DNA from: Tipula vernalis
Lineage: Eukaryota; Arthropoda; Insecta; Diptera; Tipulidae
NCBI GenBank assembly: GCA_958295665.1
Contig: OY282560.1
Span: forward strand, 189,568,561-189,632,560
Length of the DNA stretch: 64,000 nt
Reading direction: 5' to 3'
Below, in pieces: positions 1 through 13,800 of the stretch (position 1 is the first letter of the stretch; each line of letters begins with the position of its first letter). A program made the translations under genes and the position numbers. The notes under the pieces were generated by a model that saw only the letters and a program-made list of their open reading frames with translations, ran no database searches and had not been told where the DNA came from.

Positions 1-1970
1 TTACAAGAACTGGAAACGTTGATAATCGTGTTTTGTCTCCACGACAAATTAGAAAAGAAAACTCGATAATGGGAGAAAAATATTAATGGAATCGCGCGCC
101 AAAGACTAAAATTTTTTTTTTAATAATTTTATAAATTTTAACTACGAAAACCCCAATGTTTATTATATTGCACCAATATCGTTCCATTTCCTTTCTGTTG
201 ATTTTCTTTTTTCATGACAACATTTAAGTTTTGCACTTACCCCATACAGAGTACTTTTTCTGCAACGTGTTCATAAAAACAGTTGTTTTTCGCTTTTCGG
301 TGTATAAATAGTATGCAACGTGATGCGGAAATATGAATCGTTACACAATTTTATGTATAAATAATTTTTTTTTAATGAAATAAACTTGAAAACAAAAAGT
401 AGAGTTATTTACTTGTAATTTTTGGGCATGCATTGATTTTGCATTTTGCATGCCTTTTTCTATTAAAAACAATTTTTTTTATTGATTTGTTATCAATAAA
501 ATTGGCCCTACAGCGGCAGTAAGCGGCAATAAATGATTACAAACTGTATACATGCGTATACAAAACTTTATTTGTAATGTAAAATAGAGTAAACAGAACA
601 GTATTGCTACAGTTATCTACAGACAGTTGAAAATGTTCACACGAAGATTGTAGGATTGTTCTATATCAAAGTTTTACCCAAAATTGTTCCTTGTCTCTTT
701 GAAGCATCATTGCAATTAATTAATTAAATTTTTAAGTTTATGTAACTCTTTTCGCTTTACATTCGGTTCGATGATATTAAATATTATAATATTCGGATTG
801 CCAATATAACATACAAACCAACAAATGGGTTTCTAATTTATTGCAATAGTAGATTTCTGATTACAATAAATTTCAAATTCCCTTGTTTATACAGCGCCAA
901 ATTTAGCACGTGTTTCAAATTTGAATTAATTAACGAAAATGGTTTTTATCGGAAAGTTAAATTACTAATTTTAAAGAAATGTTGCGTCAATCGATAAATC
1001 GAAAATGATCTTTGATCTTAAACAAAAAATTTAATTATTGCTGTACATACAAAAGAAATGTAAAGTTTAATAGTTTGAAAAACATTTTATTATTAAACTT
1101 CCATGGCGCTCACCAAATAAAGAGTGCGTTCTTTCTCTATTAGGGATTTAGAATTAGAACTGCGGCATTTGAACAGCAATCTTTATTGCTTATAATAATT
1201 ATAATTCGCTGTTTTTCATTACGTCTACATATAAGAAGTTGTGGTGGTAAGTTCTACAGAAAACATTTCCACACAGTTGGAAATTATTAAGAATTTTTTT
1301 TCCTTGCGGAAAGTAGGCCACAATATTAAAACAAACATTCTAAAAATTTGTGTTGTCTATTCAACAGCTTCAGATAACAACATTATACGAGCAAAGTGAG
1401 AATTGGTAGCATTATTTTGGGCAATTCAAACCTGACTTCGTTCGTTTAGCGTGATATCATTTAAAGATGTATCATTGTTACTTGTTATTAGGCCTCCTAA
1501 AATAATTGCGGTCTTTTGCGAATCTTACAACAACAATGCCATGCATTTTAATTCCAATTGGAATAGTTTTTAACCAACATTTTGTTGGTATAGAATTATT
1601 CTATTCCACATGCAGTTTCAAGTTTGCAACCTCCGCCCTGGTGGTGCACTACTTTTTAGCAACTACTTTGAAAAACTTTTATTTTATACGTTGTCATACA
1701 TGCGACATATGATAATTGTGTCAAATTTTTTGCTGGTTGTCATTTGGCTTGATTTTTTTCATAAAATGATAAAACAACAAACGAATTATTAAATGAAATT
1801 TTTATTAAAATCATTCCTTTGAATGTTGGGAGCGGATCTCCGGAGGCGGATTTTCGCACCCATAAATTTGCCATTTGTACATTTTCGTCTGGGAGCACCA
1901 TATGGTTTCTCAAATTAAATGAAACATTTACAAATTAAGTGAAATCATTCACAAATTAAGTAGAACCTTT
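1..1970. other. AT-rich non-coding flank
   Basis: No convincing coding region, RNA gene or transposon protein is visible on either strand. Open frames are short (68 residues or fewer) and biased by base composition. The last 60 bases carry short repeats built on AAATTAAGTGAAA-like words, a motif that reappears near 6985-7125. Confidence 0.6.
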
Positions 1971-3205
1971 TCCATACCACCTTACCACGATACTAACATA
2001 CCATCGTACCGCCATACCATCATACCCTCATACCATAATACTGTCATACCATCATACCATCACACCACCATACCACCATACCATCTTACCATCATACCAT
2101 CACACCATCATACCGTCATACCATCATACCGTCATATCAGGACACCATTATACCATCATTTCGTCATACGATCATATCATCACCATCACCATCACCATCA
2201 CCATCACCATCACCATCACCATCACCATCACCATCACCATCACCATCACCATCACCATCACCATCACCATCACCATCACCATCACCATCACCATCACCAT
2301 CACCATCACCATCACCATCACCATCACCATCACCATCACCATCACCATCACCATCACCATCACCATCACCATCACCATCACCATCACCATCACCATCACC
2401 ATCACCATCACCATCACCATCACCATCACCATCACCATCACCATCACCATCACCATCACCATCACCATCACCATCACCATCACCATCACCATCACCATCA
2501 CCATCACCATCACCATCACCATCACCATCACCATCACCATCACCATCACCATCACCATCACCATCACCATCACCATCACCATCACCATCACCATCACCAT
2601 CACCATCACCATCACCATCACCATCACCATCACCATCACCATCACCATCACCATCACCATCACCATCACCATCACCATCACCATCACCATCACCATCACC
2701 ATCACCATCACCATCACCATCACCATCACCATCACCATCACCATCACCATCACCATCACCATCACCATCACCATCACCATCACCATCACCATCACCATCA
2801 CCATCACCATTACCATCACCATCACCATCACCATCACCATTACCATCACCATCACCATCACCATCACCATCACCATCACCATCACCATCACCATCACCAT
2901 CACCATCACCATCACCATCACCATTACCATTACCATTACCATCACCATCGCCATCGCCATCGCCATCACTATCACTATAACATTATAATCATCACCATCA
3001 CCGTCACCAGCACCATCATCATCATGACAATAACCATCATCATCAGTATCACTATCACTATCACCATCTCTATCACCATTCTTTTATACAAACCATAATA
3101 CCAATATACCATCATTTCATCAAACATCATAACATCATTACCATCATTATCAATATCACCGTCACCATCACCATCATTGTCAGCATCACCGTAAACATCA
3201 CCGTT
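1971..3205. repeat. CACCAT hexamer satellite with degenerate flanks
   Basis: From about 2181 to 2940 the plus strand is an almost unbroken (CACCAT)n array, roughly 125 units. A few CATTAC and CATCGC variants cluster at the right end (2811 onward). It is flanked at 1971-2180 and 2976-3205 by degraded relatives such as ATACCATC and CATCATCAT words. The array translates as poly-His on the plus strand and as Met-Val repeats on the minus strand, but no gene context supports translation. The pure core with decayed edges suggests recent expansion by slippage or unequal exchange inside an older repeat. Confidence 0.95.
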
Positions 3206-4826
3206 AAAGAATTATGATTCAAAAATTAATTCAATCAATAACTTATGTTGAATTCCTTGAACCGTTCATTTTTGATATTTTTGAGTTTAAAAGGCTCGGG
3301 GAAGGTGGTGCTCGTACCCAAATGCGAATTTAAAACGGTGATATCTCAATTAATTTTCATCCTAGAGAAATAAAAATATAACAACATTTTCTGCAAGGAA
3401 AACCTAAATTTTTGTACTTTTGCATTTTTTACGTATCTTCTTTAGTTTTTGAGTTATTGTGAAAAAAGGAAATTTTTTTTCAAAAATCATTTCATAATTG
3501 AATCAAACTTTTTTTAAATCTAGGCATTCTAAACCGTTCAAACTTCTAGAACATATCGTTAGTACCGAAACAAGGTACATTGTAAATGAGTTACGTTTAA
3601 TTTCAATTCTTGCGATTAAGCCATTGGTTTCATTGCTGATTTTTTCTCCGAAAAAACGAGACACCATTTTATTTTATCATAACTCCGTAAGTTTTTATGC
3701 TAATGACTTTTACTATAGCTCATTTTAAAGGCCTTTCAAGTACTTTAGAAAAGGTCTGACAAGTTTTCCTCCAAAAATTCGTCGCTTTTCCGTTATTTAA
3801 CGTTGAAGAGTTTGAATTCAGTTTCCGGCGAACAAACATTCTACTTCAACGATCCACAATTCGGTTCGTATTGCATCTACAAAAATAAAATAGTCGATTT
3901 GTTATTTTACAAGCAATTTTTGCTCCTCATGGTTTGTTGATAAAACGTAAGGTTTCCGAGTTATTCGTGAAAAATCGCTCTAAAACATGCATTTTTTAGA
4001 TAAAAAATTAACATTTTCAATCGCGAATAACTCGAAAAATATTGATTTATCGGAAAAACTTCGTTTAACATTTTTTACTTAGAATTCATCCCTCTATCGA
4101 TTTCTTTGGTTATTTTGACAGTACTGCACCTCCGTGAAGAGGTAGCATTCACCGCCAGGGTAAAAGCACACATCGGCACTATACAACTCTTGTTCCTTGA
4201 GCCATCCCCTACTTTTTGTAAAATCTGTCAAAAACTGGATTATCAAATAAATATATTAAAACAAATATAACAGCTGGTTAGTCAAACAATTATTAAAATA
4301 GAAATTTTCTATAAAAATAAAATAATTATTAAAAATAGAATAAGAAATAAATATTGTGCAAAATGTATTATTCTTAATTAAAATTATATAAATAAAATCG
4401 AATTAAGTTTAAAAAAAAATCGAAGAGTGATTTCCAGAAATAACACCCTACACTAGGATGCGAACTAATAACTAAATCAAAGTGAAATTAATGTTTTAGC
4501 CAAGATTCACATTATTATTCGGCTATGATATGAATTCAGATAATTTAGTTTATTTACCCCAATCGAATACATCATGAAAACTAGAAATTAATAATTCGTA
4601 CGATATACCTTCACATTAACTTAGTAATGTTGTATTTTGAACCCCGCATAGTTGGAAATAAAATTGTTTCGTACCTTCTTGAAATTTATAGCACAATCGT
4701 AAAATAAAAATGAAAAAAATATTTATTATAACCGCATTTTCTTTTTTCGTTCTTTCTTTTAGATATCAAAACGGTTAACGATAAATAAATATTGTACGTA
4801 ATACAATATAGATAGCAAATATTAAG
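3206..4826. other. Non-coding region upstream of GK5
   Basis: No gene is seen. Around 3300-4230 the sequence is less AT-rich and has the texture of an old interspersed repeat, but I cannot place it in a family. The GK5 promoter must lie in or near its right end. No clear TATA box or initiator stands out close to the start codon at 4827. Confidence 0.5.
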
Positions 4827-7800
4827 ATGGGAATGGAAGAAAAGTATATAGCATCACTGGATATTGGAACAACAACAATACGGTGTTACATTTTTGATTC
4901 CAATGTTAATATATGCGGAAAAGCAACAGATCAGGTAAATATTTGTACATTATAGTGGTTATTATTTCTGCTAATATTTATCCGTTGAATTGTTAGATAT
5001 ACTCGTACATCATTGGCGACCAATGTTCGTATCAGAAATAATTCCTCCCCATTTTGATGTATATTTGATGCTTTATTACGAATGATTTGCATTGTTCTCG
5101 TTTTATTTGTTTATATCACGTATTACACATTAAATTTCAATTCGTTCCGCTTGTGTACACAAATTAAGTTGAGCAACGAAGGTGAAAATAATAAAATAAT
5201 ATTTAACAAGTTCAAGTTCGTTGAATTTTATAACAAATGTATGTTTTGTAATAGTGGTGTGAAGGTTCATTTGTCTTTACATATACTTAGTTAAAGTTTT
5301 GATACATTCATGGTCAATCGACAGACTTACGCAAACATGTGTTTTAATGTTAATTTAGTGTCATTATTTTTATAGATATGAACATTGAACATAATACATG
5401 TTAATGCTAGTGACATTTTTAATTGTTCGTGTCTTGGTATCTCTTTCATTGATAATGTACTCATTACTATCATTATTAGTCCAGATATTATGTTCATCTT
5501 GCTACAACAATGGGGCGCACTGATTACTCGGATTCTTTTATCACTCTCAGCCGTACTATTGCGGTATATGGACAATTTAATGGAAAACAGTATAAAAATG
5601 GTGCTTTTACATAATAACATATATTCGTCTTTTTGTCAATGATGAACTTTCCCGTTATTTGATTTTGTACTAGAGTATAAAATAAAAAGTAAAATGTTAA
5701 TTGCCCTGAACTCAGCGCCGTATTTAAGTTTTGGGGTGATGGGTCATGTCAATGGGTCTCATCCACTCCCCTTCACCAGAACCAATGAATCAAAAATTTA
5801 ATTATTTTATGGAACAATTTTAGCATTTATGTAATATCTGAAAAAGGCGAAATTTAGTCCTAAAAAGCAAAATATTTAAAGAATTGACTTAAGCAAAATT
5901 CGCTGGAGCGGAGAAGGTTGACAATAATGCTAAAGTTTTGCAATATTGCAATAGTATTTAACAATTTCATTAAATATTTAATAGCGTACGTGTCATCTAG
6001 TATAGATAACACGGTTTATTTAATTTTTTAATTTTCTACAAAATTTCATGACCCTTTCATGACCCCTTATGCAAATTCGTTTCGAATTGATAAGATTTTG
6101 TTATTATTTTTGTCTTTTCTTACAGATCGGTGTGTGCCCACTCAATTCCATGTAGTTGCTAAACTCTGGTGTGTGCCACACCTATCAGTTTTCTTTTTGA
6201 TTGATTGATTGGAGTGTTCGACCAAGTTATAAGCAAGACCTGCCAGGGATCGCCGGACCTCACCGAACACCCCGTTACACACAATGTAAAGAGGATTTCG
6301 AGAGGTTTAATTAGTAATGATAGAAATGACCCCTAAATATACCCAATAGTTAGTCCTTCCCATCTAGTTTTATGCCTTATTAAAAATTAAAACTGCGCTC
6401 AGAAACAACATTTATTAGTTTGTTAAATAAGATTTCTGGCCACTTCTGAAAATCGTACTCATAATTAATTTAAATTTAACTTAAAGCTTATAAAACCGAT
6501 TAAAACTTAATATTTCAGTAAATGTTTTTTGATGCCTATAAAGTAAATTCTTCATTTGGGTACTCAACGAGATGAATATTTTACTAAAGCAGTACTAAAC
6601 TTAAACACATCGCTACTCAAATAATGACATTAGCAAAATTAAGTTGGTCAGGTTACTGGCCCAAGACCACATTTGCAAACATTTAGGAAGTTCTATTGGA
6701 CTTTGCTACCCTTAGTATTAAAAACTAAAAATCTCAATTTACTATTAAGGCCGAAATATAAAATTAGATGTTTCACTAAAATTTTTTTACTGGCCCAAAA
6801 CCACATGATGGCCGATCTCTGCAAAAATGTAGGAAGTTCCATTGGGCTTTGCTACATTGGGCTGTTTCAATATAATTTTTCTACCTGGCGAAAGGGTCAA
6901 AAGGCCCAATGTGCCGAAAGGCCGAATGTGCCGATGAGCCCATTGTGTCGAAAGGTCAAATGTGTCGAAAGACTGAATTAAAGTGAAGGGAATTAAGTAA
7001 AGGAAAATGTTCTAAACTAAACGATGATTCTATTAAGTGAAGGGGAGTTCTTTTAAGTCAAGAAAAATTATATTAAATCACGAAAAATGCCTATAAGTGA
7101 AGGAAAATTTTATTAAGTGACTAAATTCCAATATAGGTTCCATTATGGGTTGGTATCATTGTCCAAAATAAAATAATACCAAAAAATCAAAAAATCCCAA
7201 AAAATGAAGTTTTTTAAATATAACAAAGTTTTGAAATATTATTTTAATTCGTTTTACATCTTAAAGAATGAAGACTGCCGCCCGCAATCCCACGCTTTCA
7301 CGATTTTTTTAAATTCTATCATTCATAGAAATTAGAACATTTTTGAAAATTTTGTGTTTTTTAATAATTACTCACATAGTAAAATCTAGAGCTTCCCAAA
7401 GCCGCTTAGCATTGAAACCTTTACGTAAAGATAACAGGGAAACGTCAGAAAAATTTAAAAAATATTTAAATTTATAATATTTACGTTTGTATTTCACATA
7501 CTAAAATAAAAAAATCCCCAAAGCCGCTTTTGGTCTTTTCTGCTCACGGATGACAATAAATAATTTTGTTTTCATATTGTAGTTAACAAAATATAATGGG
7601 GTCTTCCGTTACGTTGTGTTGCACTTAATAACTAAAAGAGGCGCCAAAATATGCTCACAAATAATATACTTGACCATAAAAACAACAGTTATTTTAACCC
7701 CTTAAGGACCATACCCGAGATATCCCGGGACATTCTATATGGTCCAAAAAGACCGTACCCGAGATAACTCGCCCGGTCACATATTGTACGTTCCATTATG

Positions 7801-10800
7801 TATTTTGCCCGAAATAACTTGTGAAAATAATCTTATACTCCCTAAAGGGTTAATAATACATACAAAAAATGTAACCGATACATCAAAGAGCAATAAACAA
7901 AAAAAGACACACATTCTTCCGAAAAATTTGATCACATTAGTATGCTACATACAGAGGTTTTGTAAGCACGTACATTAAGAAATAACTTCAATGGTTTTTA
8001 ATATTGATTTCAAGAAATTAAGTGAAGGAAAATTTCACGAAAATTCGGCTTTTCGATCCAATTTGCTCTTACACACGTTCGACATTCGGCCTTTCAACAT
8101 AAAAAATTAAATTTAGCATATTGTCACTATGAAATGAAATCGCTTTACTCAACCAAAATATCAATTTAGTCTCAAATTGACTTCAATCCAGTAATCCGAC
8201 AAAAAAACGTCACACCTTACACGTCAAAAACTCCATACCTTCTACCTTTGTATACACGAAACAAAATTTAAATTAATTTAATCGGCCAATTTAGTTTTTA
8301 TTAGATCTCTTCTGTTGATAAAATCAGCTATAATCTTGTCCTGACAAGCTAATGGTGCTTGTGTTCTAATATCCGTCCTAGCCTTGCTGTTGCCAGTGAT
8401 ATTTTATTCGGTCTCTTTGTTGCTGACCATTTGTTGCCATCGGCTCTTTATATACTAATTTTACTACAAAATACTTTTCCAAGCATTTTACGACTTTAAA
8501 AGGATCCCTGTAACTGCACTGTAATGATGTTCGTATACCAAAGGCCTCTACGTGCCTTCCATTTGCCAGTTGTTTCTGTACACAAATCTTTGCATTGTCG
8601 TGATTTACCGTGAACGGCGGCCAGATAATCAATATGTTACTCCGTAATTTCTTAATAAAGTCTGCTCGCTGTGTTTTCGTCGGATGGAAATATTCTCCCG
8701 GAATACATAATGTTGATTCGTTCACTAATTCTGCTTGAGACGCATCGATGCCATCCTTATAAGTCACTCTCAATCCCAAATGGGCTATTGGTATCATACC
8801 ATTAAACAATACCGATTCCCGTTTAAAGGCCTCCTTGCTGCATTTTTGATTTATGGATGGCCACACAAAACTTTCATTCACCAATTCACCGCGACATCAA
8901 ATTATCAACATTGTTCTCGGAACGGGAAACGCGCGTATTTCTGTCGAAAATTGCAAATTTTTGATTTGCAATTGTTTGAACTCCAATTGTTTGATTTGCC
9001 TGAGTGTGTTGGCTAACTCGCGTTTAAGTGATCCAAAAAAATTCCAACGGCTGAAAGTCTCCATCTTCTACTGATCATTGATGTACCCAAGGCCCCCCAA
9101 GGCTTTTGGTACTTAAATAATCTAATTAGATCGGAACGCCGATTGTGTTCATTTCGTTTATTTCCACTATAAGTTGGATAGGTTGGCTGAGCACTACCAA
9201 TCGAATAAACTTTGGTAATATTTTACCATTGTCAGAAATCTTTTCAATTTCGCTGTTTTGTTCGGCTGTTTGAATTCGATAATCGGTTTTAATCTTTTGT
9301 GGTGATCGCAAGACCATATTCTCAGTATCGTCTTTTTCGAGGTGTTTCCGATGTTCTTCTATCGTTTTCTATGCCACTGCAATGTCATATATGCCTTGCA
9401 ATATCTCATTTGTTAGTCTCTGCTGTGTCTGCGTATCAGTTCATCCAAAAGGTTTGAATAATATTCTCCGGTTATTGTTTTACTGGTTTGAAGGTTAGCA
9501 AAAGGTTTGAAGGTTAGCAAAATTAGTAAAATTCTTTTTGCATCCCAAAATGTTGACCACTTTGGCTGTTTCAGAGTAGAAGTACCGAAGTCCACTCTGT
9601 TTTCCATGAGGTAAATCCAAGCCGCATCCATAGTTACAAATCGTCGCTTGAAATCAAAAAGTTGAGAAAGTCGGATTCGAAGTTTTTTTGATCCGAATTT
9701 TTCAAATACCGCATCCATTTTATCAGCAGCTTTCTCATACCTAATTCATTCGCTAAAATATGAAACACCCAGTGAATGCTTTCAATGTAGTTATAGATGT
9801 ATTTCTAGATCCCCTAGTATGTATATTTTAATAGGACGTCAGAATGAAAACTCCAAAAATAACCGCTAGAGGGTTATTATTGAAAAATTCACTGTTTTGG
9901 AGTTGTTTCACCGTTCTTGTGTACTGATGTTCCGTCCGTCTCGCACCAATTTAAGAATTAATCTCAATCAGTAATTCATTTACAAACAATATTCTTCACT
10001 AAAAAAGAAGAATTAAAAGATTTCCGAAAGCACTTGTGTAATCTAGACCTGTTTTTGAAAATTTGTCTGATTGACGGATCTTTCAAATACCTTTAAACGT
10101 GTCGGTTTGTAATCAAAATTCCATTTATTTTATATTCGTAAATTCCAAAACCGAACATAGAAATCATATTCGATTTATAAAACAAATTTGACAAAATTTC
10201 TAAAACGATTTCTAAGCATTTTCTATATAAATGTTAAACCATGGGTTACATTCATTCTTACATAAATTAAAATATTTATATTATTATCTTAACACACAAT
10301 AAATATTAACAAATTTTATGTGAAATAGAAATAAACAAAAATGGTTTCAAATTAATAAGAAATATTTAATTAATTTTAGTTGTCTGATTAGGAAAGTAAC
10401 GGTAATGAAATACCTCAAATGATTAAACGAGCTTTCATTTTCCAAGCAATTTTTATTTTTATTGTTACCATTCATTTACATATGTTACACATCTTACATA
10501 ATTTTTTTGTATTTAAACTAAAGATCAGATTGCGGTTTAGACTATAATTATGATTAATTTAGATTATATGTAAATATTTATGTATGTAACCACATTTATA
10601 TATGGTTTTCCAGTTGACAGAATAAAAAAGAGTCGGAGCGAAAACAAATGGCAGTTGTCATTTGTTGCTCGGGCAAATTTTTCGGAGTGATGAACTAACA
10701 CGATTACATTTATATGTCATCGAAATGTCATATAAACGTCAAAGCAAATATGAGGAAAATAGAAATGTGTGTTTGCTATAGGAAAATAGAAATGTCAAAA

Positions 10801-13800
10801 AAACTGTCATTTTTCAACTCAGAGTCTGTTTTTTCCTGCAACTGGAAAACCACATTAATAAATTTGTACGTTCATCAGTCTGAGTAGATCTACTCTTTTA
10901 GATCGAATCGCGGATGTTTTTAGCTAACGTCAATGGCCAATTCGTTGAGGGGATTTTCTAATTTTGGAATTTCTTCGTCTCAGCCAGCCGGAATATATGT
11001 TTTCCACATCAACCTTCTACTCAGTTGTAACCCTACATAATTCACCTTGGTTTGTTAAGGAAATTCCACTGGTGCGGCCATGGGCGTTTATTCAGCGTGA
11101 AGGTTACGCATGAGTTGAGGCAGTTTGGCGTTTTTTGTGTGATCCCAAGAATGGTTGTGTCATCGGCAAATAATGATATTATTATTTAGTTGGTTACAAC
11201 ATTAGGTTATATACAACCTTGTAAAAATAAAACATACGCTCTTGATACATCATTCTTCAGAGTGAACGTTGTAACGCGGCGTTTACTTTGATGGGAAATC
11301 CGTATACATTACAGTATGTAGATTCCGGTTTTGTTAAGCTACCACTGTTGGATCAGAATTCTTATTTTTCTCACATTTCGTTCTATAAATTTTTATTGTG
11401 GTATTCTTTACGGGATTACTTTTAGTACTAGTTCTAAGTCTAGTAAATATGTGAGAACTAATTTGTCTCTTTATTCAAATTTTTTCATGATTTGTCAATG
11501 AGCTCATGCATTAAAGCGATGATATTGCGCTTTATATAATAATAAACGAGTTTTAGTGTGACAGGTAAGATTTCGAAAATGAAAATAAAATTTTACTAAT
11601 AAATATTTAATTTTATTAATTTATTTTACAAATTGGTGTTGTGTAATTCTAGACTATATACTTAAGTTGTAATTTTTAGATAGTCTTGATTTAGTCAGTG
11701 GAAATAAACAACATCTTATTAAAAGTAGAGTTAAATTCATTCTGTTCTATGTTATTTAATGTTCTCCTTTTATATACAAATAAATGCTAGTATTAGCATT
11801 ATTGTTAAAAATATAAAATAAAATAAGACACTAGTTTAGAGTTTAACGTTTCAATATTGGTGAGTCAACATATTCCGAGCTACAGCGTTTGGAGTGGTGT
11901 TGCTGTTCACACTTCATTTCCTGCACTCGGTCGAGGAAGGGCTGCTGGTATTGAAAACTGTTTTTGCACCTTTGATGTAAAATATAAAATAGCGAAAAGT
12001 ACTATCAGGATTCCTATAGTTAAGTAGGAAATCGTGTAATGATGAATGTCATGATGATTCATTTCGGTGGGTAGTCGTTCAATTGTCTTTATCATTTCTA
12101 ACTTCCTTTCCAAATCGGTAGTCTCAATTGCATAAGGTATCAAGCGTTGGTTTTCGCTGCAAGGTTCCTACTTCCCACTGGGTTTTGTTACCCACTGGCG
12201 ATATCTTATATAGAAATAGCATACACATAGGTAGAAATATTTCACAATGGTTCACATCTTCTGTTTATTTATTTTTTATTGGCAACTGGGCAGCATACAG
12301 GATTAACCCAATTACATGCTGCCACATTTCAAATGGAAAAAAAAATACATCAATACATATATATTTAAACTGATAATTACATAAAGAAAAAAAAAAAATA
12401 ATAATAATAGTAATACAAAAATGATGATACAATTTCTTTTATATAATAAACTATATTTAACAGAAACTAAATTACAAACCAAAACACGAATAGAGTGAAA
12501 ACTGTAAAGCCTAAGTTGTGTTAATTTTACTATAGCATCTTAAGTAGCAGTACTATAGTTGAAAAATATAAATTTACATCTTTTCCGAAACACCGACAGA
12601 GACATGTTGAATAGGTCGAAGTCTGCAAAGTACATCATATGGTTGGATTCCAATCTATTAATAATTGAAGACATCCCCAAATTAGTTCTAGAAAGCGATG
12701 GTAAAAACAACTGCACGAGGCGAGTCCTGTAAGCCGGGGCATAAAAATTAATTTTTGTCAGTAGAGTTGTGTCGAGATGACTATTAACTATAGTATTTTA
12801 AAAAGTAAGAACTCACCAAGTAGGACCCTTCTATTTTCTAGTGTGATCAAATTGAATTTATTACAGTGAGTTTCATAAGCCATAAAATTATTCGATGGCA
12901 CAAACTTCATGCATAAAAATCTAGGTAATCTTCTCTGAACACTTTTGATTCTATTGCTATATTCTGAATAGAAGGGATTCCATACTTGTGATAAATATTC
13001 TAAGTTAGATCGAACAAGATTGAAAAATAATAGTAAGAATGTAGACGGATTTTTAAAGTCTTTACCTCGTCTGAAAATAAAACCTAAAGTTTTGAAAGAT
13101 TTTCTGCATATAACACCAACATGTAAGTCAAAGCGTATAGCTTTGAATCTAGTGTCACCTAAATCCTTAATACTATCCACTTTAATTAATGTTGACATTA
13201 TAATATTCACGTCGTTTTCAGTCAAAAAAGAAGGCAATGCTCACGATTTTCATGGATTACAACAGTGTAGTGCATCATGAATTTTTGCCAGAAGGCCAGA
13301 CCGTAAACAAAGAGTATTATTTGGGCATTATGAGACGTTTGCGTGAAGCAATTCGCCGAAAGAGACCAGAATTTTGGGCAGAAAACTCGTGGATTTTGCA
13401 CCATGATAACGCACCGTCGCACAGTGCCATCATTATTCGTAATTTTTTGACGAAAAATGCAACAAATACCATCCAACAGCCACTGAATTCACCTGATTTT
13501 GGCTCCCTGTGACTTTTTTCTGTTCAATCGAGTTAAAAAACCATTACGGGGAACGCGTTTCAGCAGCCGAGAGGAAATAATGGAAAAATCGCCAACACAC
13601 AGAGTAGATGTTCTCTTGACTACGTAACTTTTGCAAATGTCAAGCTATGACGCTAAGATTTAGAGGGAATATCAACAACAGATGTACTTAACAAAAAAAC
13701 AGAACTCAAATCGGAACGATGGGAGCGCCACACGGTGGTTATTCCGAGAACTTGTTGATCAAGGTAGTATTATAGCAAAACTTAATTTGATTAACTTTTC

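Noticed and set aside
2172..2975. 267-codon minus-strand frame of alternating Met and Val
   Set aside because: It is only the translation of the CACCAT hexamer array; no promoter, splice or conserved sequence supports a protein.
2181..2975. CRISPR array
   Set aside because: The repeat is a 6-bp tandem satellite without spacers, in a eukaryotic context.
5082..5642. Overlapping short frames on both strands in GK5 intron 1
   Set aside because: They are AT-biased, have no motifs and no splice logic, and fall in spliced-out sequence.
7739..7978. 79-codon frame near the TTAA-bounded unit
   Set aside because: It crosses the MITE boundary and has no recognisable domain.
9126..9317. Possible retropepsin remnant on the minus strand
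   Set aside because: Only a vague resemblance to the strand before an active-site aspartate; the DTG motif itself is absent.
11171..11240. Possible LTR for the env remnant
   Set aside because: No second copy of the sequence was found in the window, so an LTR cannot be supported.
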